This document shows, piece by piece, positions 47,629 through 57,249 of a DNA stretch of 64,000 nt; the first letter of the stretch is position 1; each line of letters begins with the position of its first letter. A model generated the notes under the pieces. The model did no database searches. It saw only the letters and a list, made by a program, of their open reading frames with translations, and had not been told where the DNA came from. The stretch lies in the NCBI RefSeq assembly GCF_001938985.1, contig NZ_MKIN01000022.1, positions 186,001 through 250,000 of the forward strand. The letters run 5' to 3'. This DNA is from Gillisella taibaishanensis (lineage in GTDB: Bacteria; Pseudomonadota; Alphaproteobacteria; Rhizobiales; Rhizobiaceae). The translations under genes were made by a program, and so were the position numbers.

Positions 47629-48678
47629 TCAACGGAGCGACGGGCTGAACACCATCAGGCTCAGGATCTCGAATAGAACCTGAGCACCCGCCTGGGCAGT
47701 GTTGGTGGTGGCGTCGTATTGTGGCGCGACCTCCACGACATCGCCGCCGACAAGGTTCACGCCTTTCAACCCGCGCAGCAGCTCCAGCACTTCCCGTGTT
47801 GTCAGGCCGCCAATTTCAGGCGTCCCAGTGCCAGGCGCAAAGGCGGGATCGAGACTGTCGATATCGAATGATAGATAGCTGGGGCCGTCGCCGACCACCT
47901 CAAGCGCCTTGGCAATAACGGCGGGCATGCCGAGCGCCGAAATCTCCTCGGCATGAATGACGGTCATGCCGCTTTCATAACTGAATTCCCAGAGATATTC
48001 CGCAGGCCCGCGAATGCCGATCTGGATCGTCCTCGTGGGATCGAGCACGCCGTCCAGCACCGCGTTTCGAAACGGTCCGCCGTGGTGAAACTTGGTCTGG
48101 TCGAAGCCGCCGCTGGTATCGCAATGGGCATCGATATGGATCAGCCCAACCGGCCGATCCTTGCCGACCGCCTTCAGGATCGGATGGGTGATCGAGTGAT
48201 CCCCGCCGACGCTAAGCGGTACGACGCCCTGGGCCACCATCTGACCGATGCGCTTCTCTATGTCGTCATGGCTCTGCTCCAGCCGGTAGCGGCTGGCAAA
48301 GGGCACGTCGCCAACATCGGCCACCCGCAGCTCATTCACCGGCGCGCAATCGAGCACATGATTATAGGGGCCGATCCGCTCGATGGTACGTACCGCGCGC
48401 GGCCCGAAGCGCGAGCCCGGCCGGTTGGTTACCCCGAGATCCATGGGCACGCCGATGATCCCGACCTGGAGATCGCCAAAATCAGGGTTTTCGGCTTCGA
48501 CCTGCAACAACGGCGCCGACAGGAAGGTGGAAATGCCGGCATAGGGCGCAAGCCTTGTGCCCTTGCTGTCAAAAATCTTATCCGCAACCCGCTTGAAGCG
48601 CGGATCGAAGACGTCGCTGCCGCCCTCGCTTCCGTATTTGCGCCGCAGCGCCTCCAGCTTGTCTGTGTCCCAGGTCAT
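47629..48678 (-). CDS. Ureohydrolase of the agmatinase / guanidinobutyrase group
   Basis: 349 aa from the ATG at 48678 (AGAGGGA upstream; a longer frame was rejected). Binuclear-Mn ligands are visible: SVGGDHSITHP, IHIDAHCDTSGG and DIDSLDPAFAPGTGTPE. These enzymes release urea from guanidino compounds (agmatine, guanidinobutyrate and others). The exact substrate cannot be read off; gbuA- and gpuA-like enzymes share this pattern. It lies 11 bases after an aminotransferase gene, hinting at a short catabolic route for a guanidino or amino acid compound. Confidence 0.88.
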   Translation of the reverse strand: MTWDTDKLEALRRKYGSEGGSDVFDPRFKRVADKIFDSKGTRLAPYAGISTFLSAPLLQVEAENPDFGDLQVGIIGVPMDLGVTNRPGSRFGPRAVRTIERIGPYNHVLDCAPVNELRVADVGDVPFASRYRLEQSHDDIEKRIGQMVAQGVVPLSVGGDHSITHPILKAVGKDRPVGLIHIDAHCDTSGGFDQTKFHHGGPFRNAVLDGVLDPTRTIQIGIRGPAEYLWEFSYESGMTVIHAEEISALGMPAVIAKALEVVGDGPSYLSFDIDSLDPAFAPGTGTPEIGGLTTREVLELLRGLKGVNLVGGDVVEVAPQYDATTNTAQAGAQVLFEILSLMVFSPSLR

Positions 48679-48689
48679 ATCGTCCCTCT

Positions 48690-49871
48690 TTATACTTTGA
48701 TTTTGAAGCTCTGAAGCCGGGCCGGCAGCGTCGCGATGGTGGCGCAATCGACATTGGCGAAGGCGAGCCGCAGATAGCCCTCCTGCCCTGCGCCGAAGAA
48801 CCCGCCCGGCACGGCCAGGATGCCTGATCGCTTCGCCAGTTGCTCGGCAACGTCAGCAGAGGGCGTATCGGCGAAAGGGTGACGCACGAAGGCGAAATAG
48901 GCGCCGATGGAATCGATCTGCCAATCCGGCAATTGCGCAAAGGCCTCGCGCAGCGCCACCGTCCGCCGCGCGATTTCGGCGGCATTCTCTATCCGCCAAT
49001 CGTCCAGCACAGGAATGGCCTTGGCGAGGGCGATCTGTGCCGCGCGCGGCGCGCAGATCTGGAGATTATCCATGATCTTCGCGAGTTGCGCGACAACCGC
49101 CTCGCCCGCCGTGATCGCCGCCAGCCGGTGGCCGGGAATGGCGAAGGATTTGGAGAAACTGTAGATCTGAATGAGAGTCTCCGCCCAGTCCGGTCCGCCG
49201 AACAGATCATGCGGCGCACCGGAACCTGGCGCAAGGAAATCGCGGTAGGTCTCATCCAGAATCAGCCATACGCCATGACGGCGGCAGAGACGGTAGAGAT
49301 CGGAGAGCAAAGCCTTGGGATAAACCGCGCCGGTCGGATTGTTGGGCGTCACCAGCGCCAGCGCCTTGATGCCGCTTTCGATGATCCGCTCGGCGGCGGC
49401 AAGATCGGGCAAGAAGCCGTTACCGCTATCACAGGGCAGAGCCACCGTCTCAATGCCCAGCATGGCAAGCGTGGTGTCATGGTTGAAGTAGAAGGGATCA
49501 GTCAGCGCGATCCGCTCGCCTGCTCCGGCCAATGCCATGGCGGTGCAGATAAAGGCCTGATTGGCGCCAGCGGTGATATGCACCTGCTCGGAAACGATAC
49601 CAGCACCGTACAGCGTTGAGGCATGTTCGGCATAGGCCTGTCGCAACGCTGTTTCGCCTTCGATCGGACCATAGCCGCTCGATGCTGGCGATCCCGCTGC
49701 CGCAGACAACCACGCCAGGAGATCGGCGTGCGGCGGATGACCGGGAGCCGCTTGCGACAGGTCTATCAATGGGCCAGCCAACCCGTCATAAGCCCGCCCC
49801 CAGACAAAAACTGCGGGAATCGGCGGTACGGCTAGGGTGGCAACGCGGGAATTGAAGCGGGCATCAGACAT
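48690..49871 (-). CDS. PLP-dependent aminotransferase (class I/II)
   Basis: 393 aa from the ATG at 49871 (MSDARFNSRVATL). The fold type I motifs include LVTPNNPTGAVYP and the PLP lysine in YSFSKSFAIPGHRLA near residue 240; LRLAFANVD is near the C-terminus. The substrate is unknown. It is the first of two genes with the ureohydrolase downstream (11-base gap), so the pair likely serves one pathway (inference). Confidence 0.87.
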   Translation of the reverse strand: MSDARFNSRVATLAVPPIPAVFVWGRAYDGLAGPLIDLSQAAPGHPPHADLLAWLSAAAGSPASSGYGPIEGETALRQAYAEHASTLYGAGIVSEQVHITAGANQAFICTAMALAGAGERIALTDPFYFNHDTTLAMLGIETVALPCDSGNGFLPDLAAAERIIESGIKALALVTPNNPTGAVYPKALLSDLYRLCRRHGVWLILDETYRDFLAPGSGAPHDLFGGPDWAETLIQIYSFSKSFAIPGHRLAAITAGEAVVAQLAKIMDNLQICAPRAAQIALAKAIPVLDDWRIENAAEIARRTVALREAFAQLPDWQIDSIGAYFAFVRHPFADTPSADVAEQLAKRSGILAVPGGFFGAGQEGYLRLAFANVDCATIATLPARLQSFKIKV

Positions 49872-50244
49872 TGAGCGGTTCCGGACATCTGGACAAGCCA
49901 AGACTATAGGCCGTCTTTTTGCAGCTGCGCAATCGCTGGCGGCCACATCGGTCCCCTGCCCGACAGATCCACACTTTCCTTTGAATATCAGCTGGTTGGA
50001 TCGGCTTCCGGATTCACTCTTTCAAGCTGAAAGAGGATAGGCGCGGGAATTACACAGCCTAGATTTCACGATCATGTGCTCCATGTCCGCCTATGCCCTT
50101 CACTTTTTAGGGCGATTCTTGTGTTGCGCTGCAGCGCGGGATAACCAAACAGTTAGAATGCGCTGCTAACATATACGCTGATAACACACGCAATGGCGTG
50201 GACGGACAAGCTGGCGGCACCCGGCAGCAGACAGGAAGAACGAT

Positions 50245-51657
50245 ATGCACCAGTATGATCTCGTCGTCATCGGCAGTGGCCCTGCAGGGCGCCGCGCCGC
50301 CATCCAGGCCGCAAAGCTTGCCAAGAAAGTGCTGGTCATCGAGCGCGGCGGCCGTGTCGGCGGCGTGTCTGTCCATACCGGCACCATCCCGTCGAAGACA
50401 CTGCGCGAGACGGCGTTGAACCTTTCAGGCTGGCGCGAGCGCGGCTTTTACGGCCGCTCCTACCGCGTCAAGCAGGAGATCAGCGCGGATGACCTGCGCC
50501 GCCGCCTGCTGATCACCCTCGACCACGAAGTCGATGTGCTCGAGCACCAGTTCGCCCGCAACCGCGTCCAGCAATTGCGCGGCCATGCCGTCTTCGTCGA
50601 TCCACATACGCTTGAAGTGACAAAGGAAGACGGCGAAATCGTCCGCGTCAGCGCCACCTCTATCCTGCTGGCGGTTGGCACACGACCACACCGCCCGGCC
50701 AACATCGCCTTTGACGGCGTCAGCATCCTCGACAGCGACGACATCGTCCATATCAAGGACGTGCCGCGCTCCATGGTGGTGATCGGCGCCGGTGTCATCG
50801 GCATCGAATATGCGACGATTTTCAGCGCACTCGACACCCAGGTCACAGTGGTCGAGCCGCGCGACAGTATGCTCGACTTCATCGACAAGGAAATCGTCGA
50901 GGATTTCTCCTACCAGCTGCGCGACCGCAATATGAAGCTGATCTTCGGCCAGTCGGCTGAAAAGGTCGAAAAGGAAGACGGCAAGTGTCGCGTCACCCTT
51001 AAGAATGGCCGGATCCTGACCAGCGACATGGTGCTGTTTGCCGCCGGACGTGTCGGCGCCACCGACACGCTGAACCTTGCCGCCTGCGGCCTTGAGGCCG
51101 GCAACCGCGGTCGCTTGAAGGTCAATCCGGAAACCTTCCAGACTGAGGTGCCGAATATCTATGCCGCCGGCGATGTCGTCGGCTTCCCGAGCCTTGCCTC
51201 GACCTCGATGGAACAGGGCCGCATTGCCGCCCGCCATGCCGTCGGCGCGCCGGCCAGCGAACCGCCGCAATATTTCCCTTATGGCATCTATGCCGTGCCT
51301 GAAATCTCCACCTGTGGCCTGACCGAAGAAGAGGTCAAGCAGCGCAACATTCCCTATGAATGCGGCATTGCCCATTTCCGCGAGACGTCGCGCGGCCATA
51401 TCATGGGTCTCGACAGCGGCATGCTGAAAATGATCTTCTCACTAAAGACGCGTCGCCTTCTCGGCGTGCATATCGTCGGCGAAGGCGCGACAGAACTGGT
51501 GCATATCGGCCAAGCCGTGCTGAACCTCAAAGGCACCGTCGAATATTTCGTCGAAAACACCTTCAACTATCCCACGCTCGCCGAAGCCTACAAGATTGCA
51601 GGCCTCGATGCCTGGAACCGCATGGGCGAACTGCCGGCCAAAAAGGCAACGGCCTGA
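50245..51657 (+). CDS. sthA: Si-specific NAD(P)+ transhydrogenase (soluble)
   Basis: 470 aa flavoprotein of the pyridine nucleotide disulfide oxidoreductase superfamily. FAD motif VVIGSGPAGRRAAIQAAKL is at residues 6-24. The redox-disulfide region reads SVHTGTIPSKTLRET, lacking the cysteine pair as in SthA, which separates it from lipoamide dehydrogenase. NAD motif VVIGAGVIGIEYATIF is near 180. It equilibrates NADH and NADPH pools. AGGAAGA precedes the ATG; monocistronic, divergent from the aminotransferase gene. Confidence 0.94.
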   Translation: MHQYDLVVIGSGPAGRRAAIQAAKLAKKVLVIERGGRVGGVSVHTGTIPSKTLRETALNLSGWRERGFYGRSYRVKQEISADDLRRRLLITLDHEVDVLEHQFARNRVQQLRGHAVFVDPHTLEVTKEDGEIVRVSATSILLAVGTRPHRPANIAFDGVSILDSDDIVHIKDVPRSMVVIGAGVIGIEYATIFSALDTQVTVVEPRDSMLDFIDKEIVEDFSYQLRDRNMKLIFGQSAEKVEKEDGKCRVTLKNGRILTSDMVLFAAGRVGATDTLNLAACGLEAGNRGRLKVNPETFQTEVPNIYAAGDVVGFPSLASTSMEQGRIAARHAVGAPASEPPQYFPYGIYAVPEISTCGLTEEEVKQRNIPYECGIAHFRETSRGHIMGLDSGMLKMIFSLKTRRLLGVHIVGEGATELVHIGQAVLNLKGTVEYFVENTFNYPTLAEAYKIAGLDAWNRMGELPAKKATA

Positions 51658-51664
51658 TCAACAC

Positions 51665-51700
51665 GAAACGCACCGGGGCAAGCCCGGTGCGTCTCCATTT
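51665..51700. terminator. Terminator between sthA and the DUF992 gene
   Basis: ACGCACCGGG-GCAA-GCCCGGTGCGT hairpin, with a T-rich stretch on the plus strand soon after. It can serve both convergent genes. Confidence 0.7.
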
Positions 51701-51717
51701 TGTGTTTTCAAGCTTGG

Positions 51718-52233
51718 TTAGCTGCCCAGCTGCAATTGCAGGCGGGAAACACCGGCGGCAACATTGAGGCCGGTCCCGGCTTCGCCGCTCAGCGGCTGCA
51801 AGGCAAAGTTCTTTGCACTACCACCAACCAGGGCATTGGCGCCAAGACCGATGCCGACAGAGGCCGAAGCCGAGGCGCCGACATAGCTGCCGGCCAGCGC
51901 GCCATCGCCAACCCGGGCAGGCTGTGTATTGACGACAACCCAGCTCATATAAGTCTTGCCGGTGATGCCGACATCGAGACCGATCTTGCCGATTGAGCCT
52001 GCGTAACGCTCGACCTTGCCGGACCGCTGACGAAACTCACAGGTGACATTCTTCTTGGAGCCGATCAGCAAGCCGATGCCGCCATCGATCTGGCAGTTCA
52101 GCGTGCCGAGCCGTTCGCGAGGCTCATTGGCGACCACGGTCTTTGCCGTACGGTGATGGTGGTGCTGGCTGGCGGCAAAGGCGGCCGGCGCAAGTGCCAG
52201 AGATGCAGCAGTGACAAGCATCATGGTCTTCAT
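51718..52233 (-). CDS. DUF992 family secreted protein
   Basis: 171 aa from the ATG at 52233 (AAGGA eight bases before). A signal peptide (MKTMMLVTAASLALAPAAFA) is followed by a short His run (QHHHH) and then the DUF992 core GTLNCQIDGGIGLLIGSKKNVTC near residues 45-67. DUF992 proteins are small periplasmic proteins of unknown function in rhizobia and relatives, with a conserved Cys pair. A longer upstream frame was rejected as non-coding. Confidence 0.85.
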   Translation of the reverse strand: MKTMMLVTAASLALAPAAFAASQHHHHRTAKTVVANEPRERLGTLNCQIDGGIGLLIGSKKNVTCEFRQRSGKVERYAGSIGKIGLDVGITGKTYMSWVVVNTQPARVGDGALAGSYVGASASASVGIGLGANALVGGSAKNFALQPLSGEAGTGLNVAAGVSRLQLQLGS

Positions 52234-52321
52234 GACATAGTCCTTTTCTATCGGGAAAATCTGGGCCGGAAAATCTGGCCGTCGCATTTCTTGCGGCCCC
52301 AGAGCCGCAAGAAGCTGACCT

Positions 52322-52636
52322 TTAGGATGTGGCGCGGTAGACAGCCTGGATGGAAGGCGATGACGACGGTACGGCAAACACTTTCGGGCGCACCGCAAGG
52401 TCGGCGATCACAGAGCGGCAGGTGAATACCTCAGCCACGACGATTGCCGTTTCCAATGCGCTTTTCGAGCTGATATCGCCGCTGAGGACAATCTTGCCGC
52501 CCTCTGTCGTCACGCGAATGCGGCAGGCATCCAGTCCCTCCGTCCAGGCCAGCAGCGCCTCGAGTGCAGCGCAGAGGCTGCACTCGGCCGGGATGCTGCT
52601 GCTGGAAAATGCGGGAACAGTTGACAGAAAATACAT
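52322..52636 (-). CDS. BON-domain-like protein
   Basis: 104 aa from the ATG at 52636 (GAGGGA upstream). The middle (about 30-85) has the BON-type pattern IRVTTEGGKIVLSGDISSKSALETAI, a fold thought to bind membranes or lipids; the first 15 residues are hydrophobic but do not form a clear signal. It lies 30 bases downstream of a CsbD gene, an arrangement typical of stress-response genes. Confidence 0.7.
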   Translation of the reverse strand: MYFLSTVPAFSSSSIPAECSLCAALEALLAWTEGLDACRIRVTTEGGKIVLSGDISSKSALETAIVVAEVFTCRSVIADLAVRPKVFAVPSSSPSIQAVYRATS

Positions 52637-52666
52637 GTCTTCCCTCATTCGCAGCGACACCAGGAC

Positions 52667-52846
52667 TTATCTGAAGACGTTGCGCAGGCTGTCCTTGGCC
52701 TTGCCCAGAGTGCTCTGGGCTTCGCCGGCTGCCTTTTCGACCTTGCCTTCGGCTTCCAGCTCATGATTGCCGGTGATCTTGCCTGCGGCTTCCTTGACGG
52801 AGCCCTTGACCTGACGAACGGCACCTTCAACTCGGTTCTTATCCAT
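52667..52846 (-). CDS. CsbD family stress protein
   Basis: 59 aa from the ATG at 52846 (AAGGAG seven bases before). The full CsbD pattern is present: VEGAVRQVKGSVKEAAGKI and a second similar half. CsbD proteins accumulate in general stress, but their role is unknown. It shares an operon with the BON-domain gene downstream. Confidence 0.9.
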   Translation of the reverse strand: MDKNRVEGAVRQVKGSVKEAAGKITGNHELEAEGKVEKAAGEAQSTLGKAKDSLRNVFR

Positions 52847-53001
52847 TGCCAATCTCCTTTTTCATGTGTCGTGCCATCGCGTCTGCGCAACGGCATGACA
52901 AGGAGATAGCTCTGGCGCGAGCGAAAATTCAGAGACGAAAATACCAGAACGACTAGTAGATCCTGACCTTTTTTCAGATTAGTTGACCGGTTGCAGGCAA
53001 A

Positions 53002-54477
53002 TCATCGCGAAGAACCCGAAAATCCGCGCTCCCGCGCCCAGATGACAGCCGCTGCACGGCGATTGACGCCGATCTTGTTATAGAGCGAGGCGACGTGATT
53101 GCGGATCGTGTGGCGCGACAGATGCAGGGCGTCGGCCATGTCGACATCGCTCATGCCCTTGCAGATCAGCGCTAGAATGCCCTTTTCCCGGTCGCTGAGA
53201 TCTTCGAGCCCAGCCGAGGTTGCCCGCGCCCGCGTGGGCTGCCTAAGCCCCGCCAGCCGTTCCACCACGGTGCGGCTGAACCAGGACGTATCGGCCATCA
53301 CGGTCTCGATTGCCTCGATCAACTCGTCCTCGGTCCGCCGCCGTTCGGTTACGTCCTGCAAGGCCCAGATGACGCAAGCCTCATCGTTGATGTCGACTCG
53401 CTCGGCAGACACCAGGCACTCTGCAAGACCGCCATCCTTCAGCTTCATCGCCAGTGGCTGATCGCGCACCGGCACGTTGTCGCGCAAAAGCTGCTCCACC
53501 GCCTTGCGCGCCTTCACATCCTCCCAGAGCTGCAATTCGGCGGCGCTGCGGCCGACCACTTCCTCCGGCTTACGACCGCAGAGCTGCAGGAAGGCCTCGT
53601 TGACTTCGATCAGCACGAAATCCTGCAGCCGGGAAATCGCTGTCGGCGCCGGCGACAGCCGGAAGGACTTGGAGAATCGTTCTTCGCTTTGGCGCAGCGC
53701 ATTCTGCGCCTTCCGCCGCCCGTCGAGATCGGCGAAGGTAAACAGCATGCAGGCTTCTTCGCCAACAGGGATCGGTTCGCCCGCAACGATGACCAGTCGA
53801 TCGCCCTCGGGAATCGGAATGAGCGCCTCGCGCTGGCGGATCAGCCGACCTTCGCCGAGCTTGTTCAGCGCGTCCTCGCCGGTATCGCAATCGGCAAACA
53901 GGCCGATCTCCTCGACGGTGCGGCCGATCACATCCTCCCGCGTCAACCCTGTCATTTCCATGAAGCCCTGGTTGACGCGGATGAAGCGCTGGTCCTCCAG
54001 CCGGCAGATCAGCCCGGGCGCCGGATTGGCGTTGAAGGCGCTCTCGAAACGCTTTTCGGCCTCATAGCGCGGCGTCTCATCTCTCACGACAAGCACCAGA
54101 ACATCAGGTCGCGCACCGGCATCCTCGATGACCATGCTGCGCACCGTATGGACCCAGAGCGCATCTTCCTGATCGGCCGGTGAGACCTCGATGGTGATGT
54201 CACTCACTTCCTCGCCGGCCAATAACCGCTCCAGAGGATATTGGCCTTCGTCGAGAAAATGCTTGTTACGATAGCGCAGCGTGAACCGGCGCCGATAGCC
54301 GGCGACATCGCCGCCTAGATCTTCGATGGCTTCGATGCGATGCATGTCGAGCGCAGCCTGATTGGCCCAAGCGATCGTGCCATCAAGCTCAAGGAGAATG
54401 AGCCCGTCGCTCAAGCCGGCAATCACCTGCTGCAGCACGGCTCTGTTAATTTTCGGAGGTTCAATCTCGCTCGTCAT
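53002..54477 (-). CDS. Multi-PAS sensor with LuxR-type DNA-binding domain
   Basis: 491 aa from the ATG at 54477. Three PAS modules are visible: residues 15-125 (LSDGLILLELDGTIAWANQAAL), 140-255 (NPAPGLICRLEDQRFIRVNQGF) and 265-380 (FVLIEVNEAFLQLCG), followed by a LuxR helix-turn-helix at about 425-488 (LSDREKGILALICKGMSDVDMADALHL). No kinase or receiver domain is present, so it is a one-component PAS regulator. The signal and target genes are unknown. No partner gene is adjacent. Confidence 0.87.
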   Translation of the reverse strand: MTSEIEPPKINRAVLQQVIAGLSDGLILLELDGTIAWANQAALDMHRIEAIEDLGGDVAGYRRRFTLRYRNKHFLDEGQYPLERLLAGEEVSDITIEVSPADQEDALWVHTVRSMVIEDAGARPDVLVLVVRDETPRYEAEKRFESAFNANPAPGLICRLEDQRFIRVNQGFMEMTGLTREDVIGRTVEEIGLFADCDTGEDALNKLGEGRLIRQREALIPIPEGDRLVIVAGEPIPVGEEACMLFTFADLDGRRKAQNALRQSEERFSKSFRLSPAPTAISRLQDFVLIEVNEAFLQLCGRKPEEVVGRSAAELQLWEDVKARKAVEQLLRDNVPVRDQPLAMKLKDGGLAECLVSAERVDINDEACVIWALQDVTERRRTEDELIEAIETVMADTSWFSRTVVERLAGLRQPTRARATSAGLEDLSDREKGILALICKGMSDVDMADALHLSRHTIRNHVASLYNKIGVNRRAAAVIWARERGFSGSSR

Positions 54478-54548
54478 GCGCCCACCCTGTCTATCAGGAG
54501 GGGAATCTGGCTCGATATAGCCGGAAAGCAAGGGCAACGCTGGCCTTA

Positions 54549-54581
54549 AAACAAAAAGGCCGCCCCGAGGGACGGCCTTTC
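54549..54581 (-). terminator. Terminator of tig
   Basis: On the minus strand AAGGCCG-TCCCTCGGGG-CGGCCTT is followed by TTTTTGTTTT, just after the trigger factor stop. Confidence 0.85.
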
Positions 54582-54602
54582 CTAAAACATTGGCAGCAAT
54601 GC

Positions 54603-56084
54603 TTATTCAGCGTCGCCTTCAGCAGCCTTCTTCTTCGGAGCGGCCTTCTTCTTTGGAGCGGCTTCTTCGCCTTCAGCGGAAGCCTCTTCGGCCTTCGCAG
54701 CCTTCTTCTTGGAAGCGGTCTTCTTGGCCGGCTTGGCGTCGTCGCCATCTTCGTCTTCGGCCAGCAGTTCTTCCTTCGTCACGGCCTTGTCGGTGACATT
54801 GACCTCGGAGATCAGCTTGTCCATGACCTTTTCTTCAAAGATCGGCGCACGCAGGGAAGCCGAAGCGCCGGGCGTATTGCGGAAGAAGTCGATGATCTGC
54901 TTTTCCTGGCCCGGGAACTGCTGCAGCTGAGCGTAGAGCGCGCGCTGCATTTCTTCCTCGGTAACGTCGATATTGGCCTTCTCGCCGATTTCGGAGAGAA
55001 CCAAGCCCAGACGAACGCGGCGCTCGGCCAGCGCGCGATATTCTTCGCGGGCGGCTTCTTCCGTGGTGTCTTCGTCTTCGAAGGTCTTGCCCGACTGCTG
55101 CAGGTCGGTGTTGATCTGACGCCAGATGTTGTCGAACTCAGCATCGATCAGGCGCGAAGGCGCATCGAACTTGTACATTTCGTCGAGCTGGTCGAGGATC
55201 TGACGCTTGACCTTCTGACGGGTCACGTTGCCGTACTGGCCTTCGATCTGACCGCGGACGATTTCCTTGAGCTTGTCGACCGATTCCAGGCCGAGCTTGG
55301 TGGCCAGTTCGTCGTTGATCTCAGTTTCAGCAGGAGCTGCAACTTCCTTGACGGTGATGTCGAAGGTGGCTTCCTTGCCGGCAAGGTTGGCGGCCGGATA
55401 ATCTGCCGGGAAGTTGACGGTGATGACCTTTTCATCGCCGGCCTTCAGGCCAACCAGCTGCTCTTCGAAGCCGGGGATGAAGCGGTTGGAACCGATAACC
55501 AGTTCGGCATCTTCGTCCTTGCCGCCGTCGAAGGGAACGCCATCGACCTTACCGAGGTAGTCCATGGTGACGCGGTCGCCATCGGCGGCAACGCCATCCT
55601 TGGCGGCAAAGGTGCGGGCGCTTTCGGCGATCTTCAGGATCTGCTCGTTGACTTCGTCTTCGGAGACTTCAACCACTTCGCGCACGACCTTGATGCCGTC
55701 GACCGGCTTCAGTTCGATGGCGGGGATCACTTCATAAGCGAGTGTGAATTCGAAATCGGCCTGGGCGTTGAGGATCTTGTCGGCTTCAGCCTCGTCCTCG
55801 GTCATCGCCACTTCCGGCTGGGTCGCAGACTTTTCGCCGCGCTCAGACAGGATGGCCGACGGACGGTCACGCACGATTTCGTTGACCAGCTCGGCCATGA
55901 CCGACTTGCCATACATCTTCTTCAGGTGAGCAGCCGGCACTTTGCCCGGACGGAAACCGTTGATGCGAACCTTGTCCTTCACATCGGCAAGACGCTCATT
56001 CATCTGCGCTTCCATATCGGCGGCGGGGATGATGACCTTGAGTTCGCGCTTCAGCCCTTCAGCGAGCGTTTCGATAACCTGCAT
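54603..56084 (-). CDS. tig: Trigger factor (ribosome-associated chaperone and peptidyl-prolyl isomerase)
   Basis: 493 aa. The N-terminal ribosome-binding domain carries [18 protein letters not shown] (signature region near residues 42-60), the FKBP-type PPIase domain runs at about 150-245 ([24 protein letters not shown]), and the C-terminal chaperone domain follows. Compared with the 432-aa Escherichia coli protein it has an extended low-complexity tail of about 60 residues rich in Ala, Lys and Glu ([14 protein letters not shown]). It is monocistronic, with a terminator after it and a repeated hairpin array in its upstream leader. Confidence 0.95.
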   Translation of the reverse strand: MQVIETLAEGLKRELKVIIPAADMEAQMNERLADVKDKVRINGFRPGKVPAAHLKKMYGKSVMAELVNEIVRDRPSAILSERGEKSATQPEVAMTEDEAEADKILNAQADFEFTLAYEVIPAIELKPVDGIKVVREVVEVSEDEVNEQILKIAESARTFAAKDGVAADGDRVTMDYLGKVDGVPFDGGKDEDAELVIGSNRFIPGFEEQLVGLKAGDEKVITVNFPADYPAANLAGKEATFDITVKEVAAPAETEINDELATKLGLESVDKLKEIVRGQIEGQYGNVTRQKVKRQILDQLDEMYKFDAPSRLIDAEFDNIWRQINTDLQQSGKTFEDEDTTEEAAREEYRALAERRVRLGLVLSEIGEKANIDVTEEEMQRALYAQLQQFPGQEKQIIDFFRNTPGASASLRAPIFEEKVMDKLISEVNVTDKAVTKEELLAEDEDGDDAKPAKKTASKKKAAKAEEASAEGEEAAPKKKAAPKKKAAEGDAE

Positions 56085-56149
56085 GTTCTAACCTTCGTGT
56101 CGTGACGGCCATGCTCGGACAGCCATTCGTTTCGTTGCGGCCGCGTTCA

Positions 56150-56250
56150 CGGCCCGTTTCCTCGAAGCCGTGATCGAACGGCTTGTTTCCTCGGAGCCGT
56201 GATCGGATGGCTCGTTTCCCAGAAGCCGTGATCGAACGGCCTGTATTCGT
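56150..56250. repeat. 29-bp tandem repeat array upstream of tig
   Basis: Three units of exactly 29 bases start at 56150, 56179 and 56208, with a partial fourth at 56237. The consensus is CGGCTTGTTTCCTCGAAGCC then GTGATCGAA. Most copies can form an AAGCCGT-GATCGA-ACGGCTT hairpin with the next unit. On the tig (minus) sense strand the array lies about 65-165 bases before its start. Confidence 0.8.
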
Positions 56251-56430
56251 CTTGCTCACCTGTAAAAGGCGAATAAGCGGCCCTGTCAGCCTCAAAGCCC
56301 TCGGCGGGAGCGCCTGCATCTCACCATCGCGCCAGGCGCAGCGGCGCGCAGACCGAACAGCAGGTGCCTACCTGCGGACATAGGGCCGGGATGTCACCAT
56401 CCCAGCCTCACGATCACCACTCGTGCATTC

Positions 56431-56515
<85 letters not shown>

Positions 56516-56667
56516 GATCCATCAGAATGCCACGCGGTTTCGCATGACCCCGCCGGAGCGCGCGTCTCTATAACACCCGTTTTTCATCACGCAAAGGAAA
56601 AATGACAGTCCCGTGTCTTCGCTTGTGACCTAATGTCTTCACACGCAAATCATGCTGCATTGCGCCA

Positions 56668-57249
56668 TCAGAAGTCGGGTTCGCGATAAACCGGGGTTCC
56701 CCCGACAAACAACTGCCGGATCTGCGCCTTGCCGCCCGAGGAAACTCTGACCGCAACCGTCACAGCACCCTGGTTGCGCGCAGCCTCGATCTCTTTCCCC
56801 TGCCCCTCCTGCACATAGAATCGTTCAATGCCGTAATGCACAGGGATAATGTCGCCCTGTTCCGGCAATGCGTAATAAAGGAGCGGTTCACTGGTCAGCA
56901 CCACAGTTCCCGGCTTTTCCGGCAGATCGGCGAAAGAGGCCTCGGCAACAACAGCAAATCCATCTGGCTCAGGCGCGACCCGCACATGCAGGCGCACGTC
57001 ATGCCCATCCGTCGGGCGAGGCCCGATAATCTTCTCTTCAGGGATTCGCGAAATCGGGTAACTCAGCACAACATAGTCGCCGCGCAGCAGGTCACGCGGG
57101 TCGACCGCCTCGGTGCGCAGCAGAATTTCACGGCCTTCGCGCAGGATATGGGCGCGTTCGCCGATCTGGTAGCCGATCACGGCCGTCTGCAACGCTGCGA
57201 GAAGGACGGCGCCTGACAGCAGGCGGAACAGGTGATTGCCTTGCATCAT
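56668..57249 (-). CDS. GDYXXLXY-motif membrane-anchored protein
   Basis: 193 aa from the ATG at 57249, which overlaps the upstream stop by four bases. An N-terminal membrane helix (LFRLLSGAVLLAALQTAVIGY) precedes a periplasmic domain with the defining LRGDYVVLSYPIS motif near residue 60. The family often pairs with DUF2157 membrane proteins, as here; its function is unknown, although a role in envelope or protein-export processes is suspected. Confidence 0.85.
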   Translation of the reverse strand: MMQGNHLFRLLSGAVLLAALQTAVIGYQIGERAHILREGREILLRTEAVDPRDLLRGDYVVLSYPISRIPEEKIIGPRPTDGHDVRLHVRVAPEPDGFAVVAEASFADLPEKPGTVVLTSEPLLYYALPEQGDIIPVHYGIERFYVQEGQGKEIEAARNQGAVTVAVRVSSGGKAQIRQLFVGGTPVYREPDF

